Shown here: piece after piece, positions 45,221 to 52,592 of the stretch
Position numbering within the stretch: the stretch's first letter is position 1
How the letters are laid out: each line of letters begins with the position of its first letter
Source: Azospirillum oleiclasticum
Lineage (GTDB): Bacteria > Pseudomonadota > Alphaproteobacteria > Azospirillales > Azospirillaceae
Reading direction: 5' to 3'
DNA: 64,000 nt
NCBI RefSeq assembly: GCF_013423485.1
Contig: NZ_JABFFR010000023.1
Coordinates: forward strand, 1 to 64,000
The notes under the pieces: generated by a model
Database searches by the model: none
What the model was told of the DNA's origin: nothing
What the model saw: only the letters and a program-made list of their open reading frames with translations
Made by a program: the position numbers and the translations under genes

Positions 45221-46165
45221 ATGCCGCGTGCCGGTTCTCCGCAACTTCCGCCGGGGGGCGCCGTCCCCCCGGCACCCATGAACATCGGAGAGGCGGCGGA
45301 CCCGCCCTTCGCCGTCCTGCCCGACCCCGCCAGCCTGTTCGGCCGCCGCGCGGCGCGCTTCGCCGAACTGGCGCCGGAGCATCCGCTCGAAGCCTATCTG
45401 CGCTTCCTCGCGTCAGTTGCCGGGGCGCAGCGCGATTGCCTGGACGGCCTGCCGGAGCCGGTGCTGCCGCCGCCGGTGGAGCTGGAGCGGGCCTACACCC
45501 ATTCCATGCCGCCGGTCCCCTTCGGCCGCTTCGAAGCCGACGCGGTGTTCGACGCCACGCTGACCGCCTTCCTCGACCGGCTGGCCGTCGCGGACGGCCT
45601 GCCGCAAGCGTCCCGCGACGCCATCGAAGGCCTGCGCGCGGCGGACGCGGACGCGCGGCGCGCCATGGCCGATGCCGTGCTGGTCGGTTCCATCCCGGAA
45701 GATGCGGTCGCCCCCCATGTGCTGATGGCCGCCGCCCTCCAGGTGCATTTCACCAGGGCCGCGGCGCGGCTCGACGCCAGCCGGCTCACCCCCGTGGCCG
45801 ACGCGGCCTGCCCATCCTGCGGGTCCGGCCCGGTCGCCAGCATGATCGTCGGCTGGCCGGGGGCGCACGGCACGCGATTCTGTGCCTGTTCCATGTGCGG
45901 CACCCTGTGGAACGTGGTGCGCATCAAGTGCCTGCTGTGCGGCGGTGTCGACGGCATCGCCTACCACACCATCGAGGGGGCACCCGACGTGGTGAAGGCC
46001 GAGACCTGCGAGCAGTGCCACGGCTACGTCAAGATCCTGCACCAGCACAAGGACACACGGCTGGAGTCGGTGGCCGACGATGTCGGCTCCCTCGGGCTCG
46101 ACCTTCTGCTCGCCGAGGAGGATTGGGTGCGCGGCGGCGCGAACCCCTTCCTGACCGGCTACTGA
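45221..46165 (+). CDS. fdhE: Formate dehydrogenase accessory protein FdhE
   Basis: This 314-residue cytoplasmic protein is needed for maturation of respiratory formate dehydrogenases. The C-terminal half has rubredoxin-like zinc or iron knuckles with CxxC pairs: ACPSCGSGP, FCACSMCGTLW, IKCLLCGG and ETCEQCHG. The N-terminal half is helical and starts with a Pro/Gly-rich stretch. AAGGAACGAAG before the ATG serves as ribosome site. It lies between fdhC and selA, so one transcript can give the enzyme, its chaperone and its Sec machinery. Confidence 0.93.
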   Translation: MPRAGSPQLPPGGAVPPAPMNIGEAADPPFAVLPDPASLFGRRAARFAELAPEHPLEAYLRFLASVAGAQRDCLDGLPEPVLPPPVELERAYTHSMPPVPFGRFEADAVFDATLTAFLDRLAVADGLPQASRDAIEGLRAADADARRAMADAVLVGSIPEDAVAPHVLMAAALQVHFTRAAARLDASRLTPVADAACPSCGSGPVASMIVGWPGAHGTRFCACSMCGTLWNVVRIKCLLCGGVDGIAYHTIEGAPDVVKAETCEQCHGYVKILHQHKDTRLESVADDVGSLGLDLLLAEEDWVRGGANPFLTGY

Positions 46166-46186
46166 CCGTCCGCGGGGACTGACGCC

Positions 46187-47623
46187 ATGAGCCGGCGGGC
46201 CGGACCCTTGCCCTCGGTCGACGAGGTGATGCGCGGCGAGATCGGCCGCGTCGCCGTCGCGCGCTTCGGCCACGACGCCGCACTCGGCGCCGTGCGCGGC
46301 GCCTTGGACGGCCTGCGCGTACGGCTGCGCACCACCGGCGACGACGATCCGCCGCCGCCCGACCGCGCCACCGCCGCCGTGCTGGCCGCCGAAGCGGCGC
46401 TGGCTCGGCTGGAAGCCGACGACGCGCCGCGGCTGCGCCGCGTCCACAATCTGACCGGCACGGTCCTGCACACCAACCTCGGCCGCGCCGTACTGGCCGA
46501 GGCGGCGGTGGAGGCCGCCGCGGCCGCCATGCGCCACCCCGCGGCGCTGGAATTCGACCTGGACGGCGGTGGCCGCGGCGAGCGTGACGACGCCGTGCGC
46601 GGCCTGCTTTGCGAGCTGACGGGGGCGGAGGACGCCTGCCTCGTCAACAACAACGCCGCCGCGGTTCTGCTGGTGCTCAACACGCTGGCCCAGGGGCGGG
46701 AGACGGTGGTCTCCCGCGGTGAGCTGATCGAGATCGGCGGCGCCTTCCGCATGCCGGAGATTATGGCGCGGGCCGGCACGCGCCTGCGCGAGGTCGGCAC
46801 CACCAACCGCACCCACCTCCGCGATTACGAAGGCGCGGTCGGGCCGGACACCGGCCTGCTGATGAAGGTCCACACCTCCAACTACCTCGTCCAGGGCTTC
46901 ACGGCGGAGGTGTCGACCCAGGCGCTCGCCGCCATCGGGCGGGAGCGCGGCGTGCCGGTCGTGGACGATCTCGGCTCCGGCACGCTGGTGGATCTGTCGC
47001 GCTATGGCCTGCGGCGGGAGCGCACGGTGCAGGACGCGGTCGCCGACGGCGCCGACCTCGTCACCTTCTCCGGCGACAAGCTGCTGGGCGGGCCGCAGGC
47101 GGGCTTCATCGTCGGGCGGCGCGACCTGGTGCGGGCCTGCGCGAAAAACCCCATCAAGCGGGCGGTGCGGCTCGACAAGATCCGGCTGGCGGCGCTGGAG
47201 GCGACCCTGCGCCTCTACCGCGACCCCGACCGGCTGCCGGCGACCCTGCCGACGCTGCGTTTCCTGACGCGGCCGGTGGAGGAACTGCGCGGGCTGGCGG
47301 AACGGCTTGGGCCCGTCATCGCCGGGGCGGTGGGGGCTGGCTGGAGCGTGGCGTCCGCCGACTGCGCCAGCCAGATCGGGTCCGGCGCGCTGCCGCTGGA
47401 GACCATCCCCAGCCACGGCCTCGCCATCGAGCCGGCCGGGCGCGGCGCCTCCGGCGGCGCGGTGGAGGCGCTGGCCGCGGCCTTCCGTCGGCTTCCGGTG
47501 CCGGTGATCGGCCGCATCGAGAAGGGGGCGCTGCGCTTCGACCTGCGCTGCCTGGAGGACGTGGACGGCTTCGCCGGCCAACTCGCGCGCCTCGTTGTTC
47601 CGGCGGAGGCGGCAGTGCCATGA
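46187..47623 (+). CDS. selA: L-seryl-tRNA(Sec) selenium transferase
   Basis: This 478-residue PLP enzyme turns Ser-tRNA(Sec) into Sec-tRNA(Sec) using selenophosphate. An N-terminal helical tRNA-binding part includes [27 protein letters not shown] follows, then the catalytic domain with [21 protein letters not shown] and the PLP Lys in [19 protein letters not shown]. It overlaps selB by four bases. It acts with SelD (38054) and the tRNA at 49579. Confidence 0.96.
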   Translation: MSRRAGPLPSVDEVMRGEIGRVAVARFGHDAALGAVRGALDGLRVRLRTTGDDDPPPPDRATAAVLAAEAALARLEADDAPRLRRVHNLTGTVLHTNLGRAVLAEAAVEAAAAAMRHPAALEFDLDGGGRGERDDAVRGLLCELTGAEDACLVNNNAAAVLLVLNTLAQGRETVVSRGELIEIGGAFRMPEIMARAGTRLREVGTTNRTHLRDYEGAVGPDTGLLMKVHTSNYLVQGFTAEVSTQALAAIGRERGVPVVDDLGSGTLVDLSRYGLRRERTVQDAVADGADLVTFSGDKLLGGPQAGFIVGRRDLVRACAKNPIKRAVRLDKIRLAALEATLRLYRDPDRLPATLPTLRFLTRPVEELRGLAERLGPVIAGAVGAGWSVASADCASQIGSGALPLETIPSHGLAIEPAGRGASGGAVEALAAAFRRLPVPVIGRIEKGALRFDLRCLEDVDGFAGQLARLVVPAEAAVP

Positions 47624-49692
47624 TCGTCGGCACCGCCGGGCACATCGACCATGGCAAGACCAGCCTGGTGCGGGCGCTGACCGGCGTCGACACCGACCGG
47701 CTGAAGGAGGAGAAGGCCCGCGGCATCACCATCGAGCTGGGCTTCGCCTATTGGCCGCGCCCGGATGGGGATGTGGTGGGCTTCGTGGATGTGCCCGGCC
47801 ATGAGCGGCTGGTGCACACCATGCTGGCCGGGGCGACCGGCATCGACCTCGTGCTGCTGACCGTGGCGGCCGACGACGGGGTGATGCCGCAGACGCGCGA
47901 GCATCTGGCGATCGTCGATCTGCTGGGGCTGCGGCGCGGCATCGTCGCGCTGACCAAGGCCGATCTTGCCGACGAGGCCCGGCGCGCCGCCGTGACCGCG
48001 GAGATCGCGGCACTCCTCGCCGGCACCGGGCTGGAGGGCGCTGACGTGGTTCCTGTCTCCGCCGTCTCCGGCGAAGGGCTGGCGGATCTTGCCGCACGTC
48101 TCGACGAGGCACGCGCCGCGACGGGAACCCGCACCGACGGTGGGCGCTTCCGGCTCGCCATCGACCGCGTCTTCTCCCTGGCCGGAGCCGGCACGGTGGT
48201 GACGGGCACGGTGATGTCCGGCTCGGTCGCGGTGGGCGACACGGTGGCGGTCTCCCCGGCCGGGATCGAGGCGCGGGTGCGTTCCATCCACGCCCAGAAC
48301 CGGCCGGTGGAGCGCGGCCATGCCGGGCAGCGCTGCGCGGTGTCCCTGGTCGGCCCCAAGGTGTCGCGCGACACGGTTCCGCGCGGGCAGGTGCTGCTCG
48401 ACCCCGCGCTGCACGCCCCGGTGCGCCGCATCGACGCCGAGCTGACGGTGCTGCGGTCGGAGCGGCGGCCGGTCGGGCAGTGGATGCCGGTGCGGCTGCA
48501 TCATGGCTCCACCGAGGCGGCGGCCCGCGTCGTCGTCCTGCGCGACGGCGAGCTGGAGCCGGGCGGCACCGACTTCGTGCAACTCGTGCTCGACGAGCCG
48601 GTGGCGGTGGCCGCGGGCGACCGCTTCGTGCTGCGCGACACCGCCGCCACCCGCACGCTGGGCGGCGGCGTGCTGGTGGACCTCCAGGCGCCCGAGCGCC
48701 GGCGCCGCACGCCCGAGCGCCGCGCCGAGCTGGCGGCACTCCGCCGGGACGACCCGGCCGACGCGCTGGCCGGCTTCCTCGCTGCCGGGCGCGGCTGGGC
48801 GGATCTCGGCGCCTTCGTGCGCGACCGGGCCGGGGCGGCCGATCTCGCCGGGCGGCTGGCGGAGGGGCTTGGGCTGGTGACGCTGACCGCCGGGCCCGTC
48901 ACCGCCGCCCTGCTGCCCACTGCCTGGGACCGGCTGCGCGACGACCTCGCCGGCACCCTTGCCCGCTTCCACGCCGAAAACCCGGACCAGCCCGGCCTCG
49001 CGCAGGAGCGGCTGCGGCTGACGCTGAAGCCGCGCCTGCCCGCCCCGCTCTTCGCCGTGGCGCTGCAGCGGCTGCGGGCGGAGGGGGTGGTCGCCATTGA
49101 CCGTGCCTGGGTGCGCGCCCCCGGCCACGAGGTCCGCTTCACCGCGGAGGACGAGCGCATGTGGGCCGGCATCCGGCCGCTGCTGGGCGGCGAGGCCCGC
49201 TTCCGCCCGCCGCGGGTGCGCGATCTGGCCCGGCGCTTCGACATCGACGAACGGCTGCTGCGCCGCCTGTTCCGCATGGCGGCCCGGCGCGGCGACGTGG
49301 ATGAAATCGCGCAGGACCATTTCTTCCTGGCCGAGACCGTGGTGGAGATGGCCGACGTGGCGCGCGCGCTGGCCGCCGCGGGTGAGGAGGGGCGTTTCGG
49401 CGTGACCCAGTTCCGCGACCGGCTTGACAATGGCCGCAAGGTTGCGATCCAAATCCTTGAGTTCTTCGACCGACAGGGCTTGACCATGCGCCGCGGCGAC
49501 ATCCGGCGCATCAACCCGCACAAGGCCGATCTGTTCTCGACCCCGCCGGCCCCACGGGCGCCGGCGGATCGGAACGACGGAGGAGCAGCGTCCCCGGTGG
49601 GGCGGCCGGACTTCAAATCCGGAGAGGGCCGCGAGACGGTCCTTGGTAGGTTCGACTCCTACCTCCTCCGCCAACCCCATTCAGGAGCGTGA
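47620..49692 (+). CDS. selB: Selenocysteine-specific elongation factor SelB, reading through selC
   Basis: This 690-residue factor delivers Sec-tRNA to SECIS-bearing UGA codons. The GTPase domain has [13 protein letters not shown] (residues 4-16), [13 protein letters not shown] and VSAVSGEG. Beta-barrel domains follow (about 175-350), and four winged helices in the C-terminal 330 residues bind the SECIS RNA. The recognisable protein ends near INPHKADLF (about residue 640). There is no stop codon there: the frame runs through the whole tRNA-Sec gene and ends at 49692, adding about 50 residues translated from tRNA sequence. Whether the tail is made in vivo is unclear. Confidence 0.92.
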   Translation: MIVGTAGHIDHGKTSLVRALTGVDTDRLKEEKARGITIELGFAYWPRPDGDVVGFVDVPGHERLVHTMLAGATGIDLVLLTVAADDGVMPQTREHLAIVDLLGLRRGIVALTKADLADEARRAAVTAEIAALLAGTGLEGADVVPVSAVSGEGLADLAARLDEARAATGTRTDGGRFRLAIDRVFSLAGAGTVVTGTVMSGSVAVGDTVAVSPAGIEARVRSIHAQNRPVERGHAGQRCAVSLVGPKVSRDTVPRGQVLLDPALHAPVRRIDAELTVLRSERRPVGQWMPVRLHHGSTEAAARVVVLRDGELEPGGTDFVQLVLDEPVAVAAGDRFVLRDTAATRTLGGGVLVDLQAPERRRRTPERRAELAALRRDDPADALAGFLAAGRGWADLGAFVRDRAGAADLAGRLAEGLGLVTLTAGPVTAALLPTAWDRLRDDLAGTLARFHAENPDQPGLAQERLRLTLKPRLPAPLFAVALQRLRAEGVVAIDRAWVRAPGHEVRFTAEDERMWAGIRPLLGGEARFRPPRVRDLARRFDIDERLLRRLFRMAARRGDVDEIAQDHFFLAETVVEMADVARALAAAGEEGRFGVTQFRDRLDNGRKVAIQILEFFDRQGLTMRRGDIRRINPHKADLFSTPPAPRAPADRNDGGAASPVGRPDFKSGEGRETVLGRFDSYLLRQPHSGA
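49579..49673 (+). tRNA. selC: tRNA-Sec (anticodon UCA)
   Basis: A 95-base tRNA with the features of selenocysteine tRNA: GGAGGAG acceptor arm pairing with CTCCTCC, a long extra arm (GAGGGCCGCGAGACGGTCC region), anticodon loop CTTCAAA reading UCA, T arm GTAGG-TTCGACT-CCTAC, discriminator G and encoded CCA. The central part GGCGGCCGGACTTCAAATCC closely matches E. coli selC. It lies wholly inside the selB reading frame. Confidence 0.96.
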
Positions 49693-49694
49693 CG

Positions 49695-50186
49695 ATGACG
49701 GCACATCCAACCGGTGGCGTCGGGCCCGGCTGCGTCGGGCGGCTCGATGCGGCGGCGAAGGCGGCGCAGGCGGCGGAGATCGCGTTCCGCCAGTCGGTGG
49801 CTGACGGCATCGCCCGGCATGAGCGGCAGCGGCAGTTCGCCTTCCGCCGGCTGGGGCTGGTGAAGGCGGTCGCCGCCGCCGTCGCCGGCGCGGAGACCGC
49901 GGAGGCCGCGACCGCGGTCGGGGCCGCGGCCCTTCAGCGCGAGCTGGACTGGCACGCGGAGACCGAAGCCCGCACCCGCATCCTCGATGCCTTCCAGGCC
50001 GTCACGCTGGCGGTGTGGGCGGAATCGCGGCCGGCCGACGATGCGGCCGATGATGCGGCGGTGGAGCCGGTGCGGGTGGAGGACGCCATCGCGGCCTTCG
50101 AGGCGTGGTACGAGACGGCGATCGGGCAGCCCTTCCTCGCCCTGCTGGACGTGGAATATCCGGAGCTGCCGGTGGTCGAGTTCTGA
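49695..50186 (+). CDS. Conserved-context protein of unknown function between selC and lbpA-like gene
   Basis: This 163-residue, Ala-rich, mostly helical protein has no signal peptide and no Cys beyond one near the N-terminus (GPGCVGRL). Charged helices (RQSVADGIARHERQRQFAFRR) and a C-terminal acidic/aromatic part (FEAWYETAIGQPFLALLDVEYPEL) are visible. I do not recognise a family. AGGAGCG before the ATG overlaps the selB stop region, and its own stop lies five bases before the LbpA-like start. It probably acts together with the lipoyl carrier or the formate dehydrogenase. An alternative GTG start lies two codons upstream. Confidence 0.6.
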   Translation: MTAHPTGGVGPGCVGRLDAAAKAAQAAEIAFRQSVADGIARHERQRQFAFRRLGLVKAVAAAVAGAETAEAATAVGAAALQRELDWHAETEARTRILDAFQAVTLAVWAESRPADDAADDAAVEPVRVEDAIAAFEAWYETAIGQPFLALLDVEYPELPVVEF

Positions 50187-50191
50187 GCGCG

Positions 50192-50686
50192 ATGCCCACG
50201 GACCCCGGCTCCGGCCCCGACTCCGGCCCAGGCCTCGTCACCGTCAAGGGCTGCCCGCTGCCGCTCGGGCTGCTCTACGACGTGCCGAACCACATGTGGT
50301 ACGAGCCGCTGCCGGGCGGGCTGGTGCGGCTCGGCATGACGGTGGTGGCGGTGGCGCTCGCCAACGGCCGCATCTTCGCCTTCACGCCCAAGCGCGCCGG
50401 CCGGGCGCTGGAGAAGGGACGTTCCGGCGCCACCATCGAGAGCAGCAAGTGGGTGGGGCCGGCGCGCGTCGCCTTCGACGGGGTGGTGGTCGCGGTCAAC
50501 CACGCGCTGATCGACCGCCCGTCGCTGATGGTCGCCGATCCCTATGGCGCCGGCTGGATGATGACCGCCCGGCCCGCTGGCGACGACGCGCTGGCCGCTC
50601 TCACTCCCGGTACCGCCGTCGCCGACGCCTACGCGGACTGGATGCGCGCCAACAATTTCCCCGGCTGCGGCACGCCCGCCGGCTGA
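50192..50686 (+). CDS. Lipoyl-carrier protein, GcvH/LbpA-like
   Basis: This 164-residue protein of the glycine-cleavage-H fold has a lipoyl-accepting lysine, Lys86, in GATIESSKWVGPARV. The order KGCPLPLGLLYDVPNHMWYE, RLGMTVVAVALANGRIFAFTPK, ESSKWVG, VNHALIDRPSLMVADPYGAGW follows LbpA, the lipoate-binding protein of sHdr sulfur oxidation, more closely than housekeeping GcvH; the DPYGxGW motif is diagnostic of both. No gcvT or gcvP gene is near. It is the evident substrate of the sLpl/LipS1/LipS2 cassette at 34443-37641. What it carries or reacts with is unknown. Confidence 0.8.
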   Translation: MPTDPGSGPDSGPGLVTVKGCPLPLGLLYDVPNHMWYEPLPGGLVRLGMTVVAVALANGRIFAFTPKRAGRALEKGRSGATIESSKWVGPARVAFDGVVVAVNHALIDRPSLMVADPYGAGWMMTARPAGDDALAALTPGTAVADAYADWMRANNFPGCGTPAG

Positions 50687-50704
50687 GAGCGGAACCATCC
50701 CGCG

Positions 50705-51334
50705 TCAGATCAGCCCGGCCAGCGGATCGACCCCGAAGACCAGCGGGTGCAGGGCCAGCAGGGCGGCGACGAGCAGCAGCGCCAGCACCGGCCGCCACAG
50801 CCCGATCTCCCGCGGTTCCAGCCGCTCCCGCCCGGCCAGGATGCGGGCGAAGGGGATCGTGCCGGCCAGCCCGGGTGGATTGGCCAGTCCCGCGTTGCGG
50901 ACCAGCGAGACCAGGGCGATGGCCAGCATGCCGGCGAACAGGATGACCCGCCGCTGGTCGCCGGCCACGGCAAGATGGCTTAGGCTCCACAGCAGCACGG
51001 CCATGCTGCCGGGCGTCGTGGTGATGCGGTAGACGCCGCACGGCTCCGGTCCGGGGCGCCGGGTCAGGCGCCCGACGAGCAGGAAGGCGGCCACCGGCAT
51101 CACCGCGATGGTGGCGTAACGTGCCTCGAACACCGGGTACCACACCCACAGCCCCGGTTCCGCCGCCCGGTAAGCCACCACGACCGCGGCCAGCGCGGCG
51201 GCCGACACCAGCGAATGCACCGTGCGGAAGCCGCGCAGCCCCAAGCGGTCCGTCATCGCCCCGCGGACGGCGCCATGGGAAGGCACGGTGTGGCTGGCGA
51301 CAAGGACGAGAACCGCGGCGATCAGCGGGGTCAT
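50705..51334 (-). CDS. nnrU: NnrU family membrane protein
   Basis: This 209-residue inner-membrane protein has five to six helices (LIAAVLVLVASHTVPS, LVSAAALAAVVVAY, TIAVMPVAAFLLVGRL, VILFAGMLAIALVSLV and VLALLLVAALLALHPLVF). The ASHTVPS start and the HLAVAGDQRRVILF and LHPLVFGVDPL segments fit NnrU, a protein associated with nitric oxide and nitrite metabolism. It is divergent from napE with an FNR/NnrR-type box between them. Its molecular role in the family is unclear; a link to haem or NO handling is often assumed. Confidence 0.8.
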   Translation of the reverse strand: MTPLIAAVLVLVASHTVPSHGAVRGAMTDRLGLRGFRTVHSLVSAAALAAVVVAYRAAEPGLWVWYPVFEARYATIAVMPVAAFLLVGRLTRRPGPEPCGVYRITTTPGSMAVLLWSLSHLAVAGDQRRVILFAGMLAIALVSLVRNAGLANPPGLAGTIPFARILAGRERLEPREIGLWRPVLALLLVAALLALHPLVFGVDPLAGLI

Positions 51335-51406
51335 GACCGGGCTCCTTCACGGCGAACGCACTCCGACCGGACGCGGCACCCTAGACCCGGCGTAACGCCG
51401 TCGGGC

Positions 51407-51420
51407 TTGACCATAGTCAA
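51407..51420. promoter_or_regulatory. FNR/NnrR-type box between nnrU and napE
   Basis: TTGACCATAGTCAA is a perfect 5-bp inverted repeat around four bases, matching the TTGAC-N4-GTCAA form of the FNR/NnrR/DNR site. It lies 73 bp before nnrU and 109 bp before napE, so one site could control both in response to low oxygen or nitric oxide. Confidence 0.75.
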
Positions 51421-51528
51421 GTCCGGCCCGGGTGGTCCGGCTATTCTGGACCCGTCGGGTGCGGCCGGAACCAACGAAGAGCACGGCCGGTTCACCGAAA
51501 AAGTCCATGTCGACGCTGGGAGGATGCC

Positions 51529-51744
51529 ATGGGCCGTGCAGGCCATGACCGGATTGGCGAAGCGACGGCGACCGCTGCGGACACGGTCATCGATCCGGCG
51601 GTGAAGCGGCGCGAGATCGCCGTCTTCCTGTTCCTGTCCGTCGTCATCTGGCCCTTCGTGGCGGTGGCGGTGGTCGGGGGCTATGGGTTCCTCGTCTGGA
51701 TGTCGCAGCTCATCATGGGGCCTCCGGGGCCGCCGGTGCACTGA
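51529..51744 (+). CDS. napE: Periplasmic nitrate reductase small membrane subunit NapE
   Basis: This 71-residue protein has a single hydrophobic helix (IAVFLFLSVVIWPFVAVAVVGGYGFLVWM). The helix is preceded by a basic stretch (KRREI) and ends at GPPGPP, the typical NapE layout. It has no known catalytic role. It is the first gene of napEFDABC, with napF starting eight bases after its stop. Confidence 0.82.
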   Translation: MGRAGHDRIGEATATAADTVIDPAVKRREIAVFLFLSVVIWPFVAVAVVGGYGFLVWMSQLIMGPPGPPVH

Positions 51745-51751
51745 GCCGGCC

Positions 51752-52279
51752 ATGAGCACCCAACGACCGGGTCCTCGACCGGGCGGCATCGACCGCGGCC
51801 GGCGCGGACTGCTGCTGGGTCGCCGCGCCGCGGTGCCCCCCATCCATCCGCCCTGGGCCGACGCCGCGGCGTTGCGCGACCTCTGCACCCGCTGCGGCGC
51901 CTGCGCCACCGCCTGCCCGGAACGGATCATCGCCCCCGGCGATGGTGGTTTTCCGGTGGTGCGCTTCACGGCGGGGGAATGCAGCTTCTGCGGCGCCTGC
52001 GCCACCGCCTGCCCGCAGCCGATCTTCGACACCGGCCGCCGCCCCTGGACCCACGTCGCGGCGGTCGGCGGCGGCTGCCTGGCGGTGGCCGGGGTCTATT
52101 GCCGGTCCTGCCAGGATTCCTGCCCAGAGGCGGCGCTGCGCTTCCGCCCGCTGCCGGGGGGGACCGCGGAGGCGCTGGTGGACGCCTCGGCCTGCACGGG
52201 CTGCGGCGCCTGCGTGCCGGCTTGCCCGGTGAACGCCGTCACCATGCAACCGGCACCGGAGAAGCCCCATGCCTGCTGA
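51752..52279 (+). CDS. napF: Ferredoxin-type protein NapF
   Basis: This 175-residue cytoplasmic iron-sulfur protein has four Cys groups: CTRCGACATACP, CSFCGACATACP, CRSCQDSCP and CTGCGACVPACP. The third is slightly shortened relative to the others. NapF helps load the Fe-S cluster or molybdenum cofactor of NapA before export. The Arg-rich N-terminus (RGRRGLLLGRRAAVPP) is typical. It overlaps napD by 11 bases. Confidence 0.9.
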   Translation: MSTQRPGPRPGGIDRGRRGLLLGRRAAVPPIHPPWADAAALRDLCTRCGACATACPERIIAPGDGGFPVVRFTAGECSFCGACATACPQPIFDTGRRPWTHVAAVGGGCLAVAGVYCRSCQDSCPEAALRFRPLPGGTAEALVDASACTGCGACVPACPVNAVTMQPAPEKPHAC

Positions 52280-52535
52280 ACTGCACGTCGCGTCGCTGCT
52301 CGTTCATGTCCGTCCCGACCGGCTGGTTCCGGTGCGCGCGGCGATCGCCGGAACGCCGGGTGCCGAGATCCACGCCGAGCAGGACGGCAAGCTGGTCGTG
52401 GTCGTCGAAGGCCCGCACGAGGGCTGGATCGCCGACCGCATGACCGCGATGCACCTGATGGACGGGGTGCTGTCGGCCGTTCTGGTCTTCCACCACGCGG
52501 AGGCGGTCGATGAAGCCGCCCCGCCGACACACTGA
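52269..52535 (+). CDS. napD: NapA signal-peptide chaperone NapD
   Basis: This 88-residue ferredoxin-fold chaperone binds the twin-arginine signal of NapA and delays export until the cofactor is in. The pattern HVASLLVHVRPDRLVPVRAAIAG, EIHAEQDGKLVVVVEG and MDGVLSAVLVFHHAE is that of NapD. It lies 57 bp before napA. Confidence 0.9.
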   Translation: MPAELHVASLLVHVRPDRLVPVRAAIAGTPGAEIHAEQDGKLVVVVEGPHEGWIADRMTAMHLMDGVLSAVLVFHHAEAVDEAAPPTH

Positions 52536-52592
52536 ACCGACCCCACTGAAACGGCCCCCACTGGCGGGACCCACCGACGAGCGGAGGACTCC

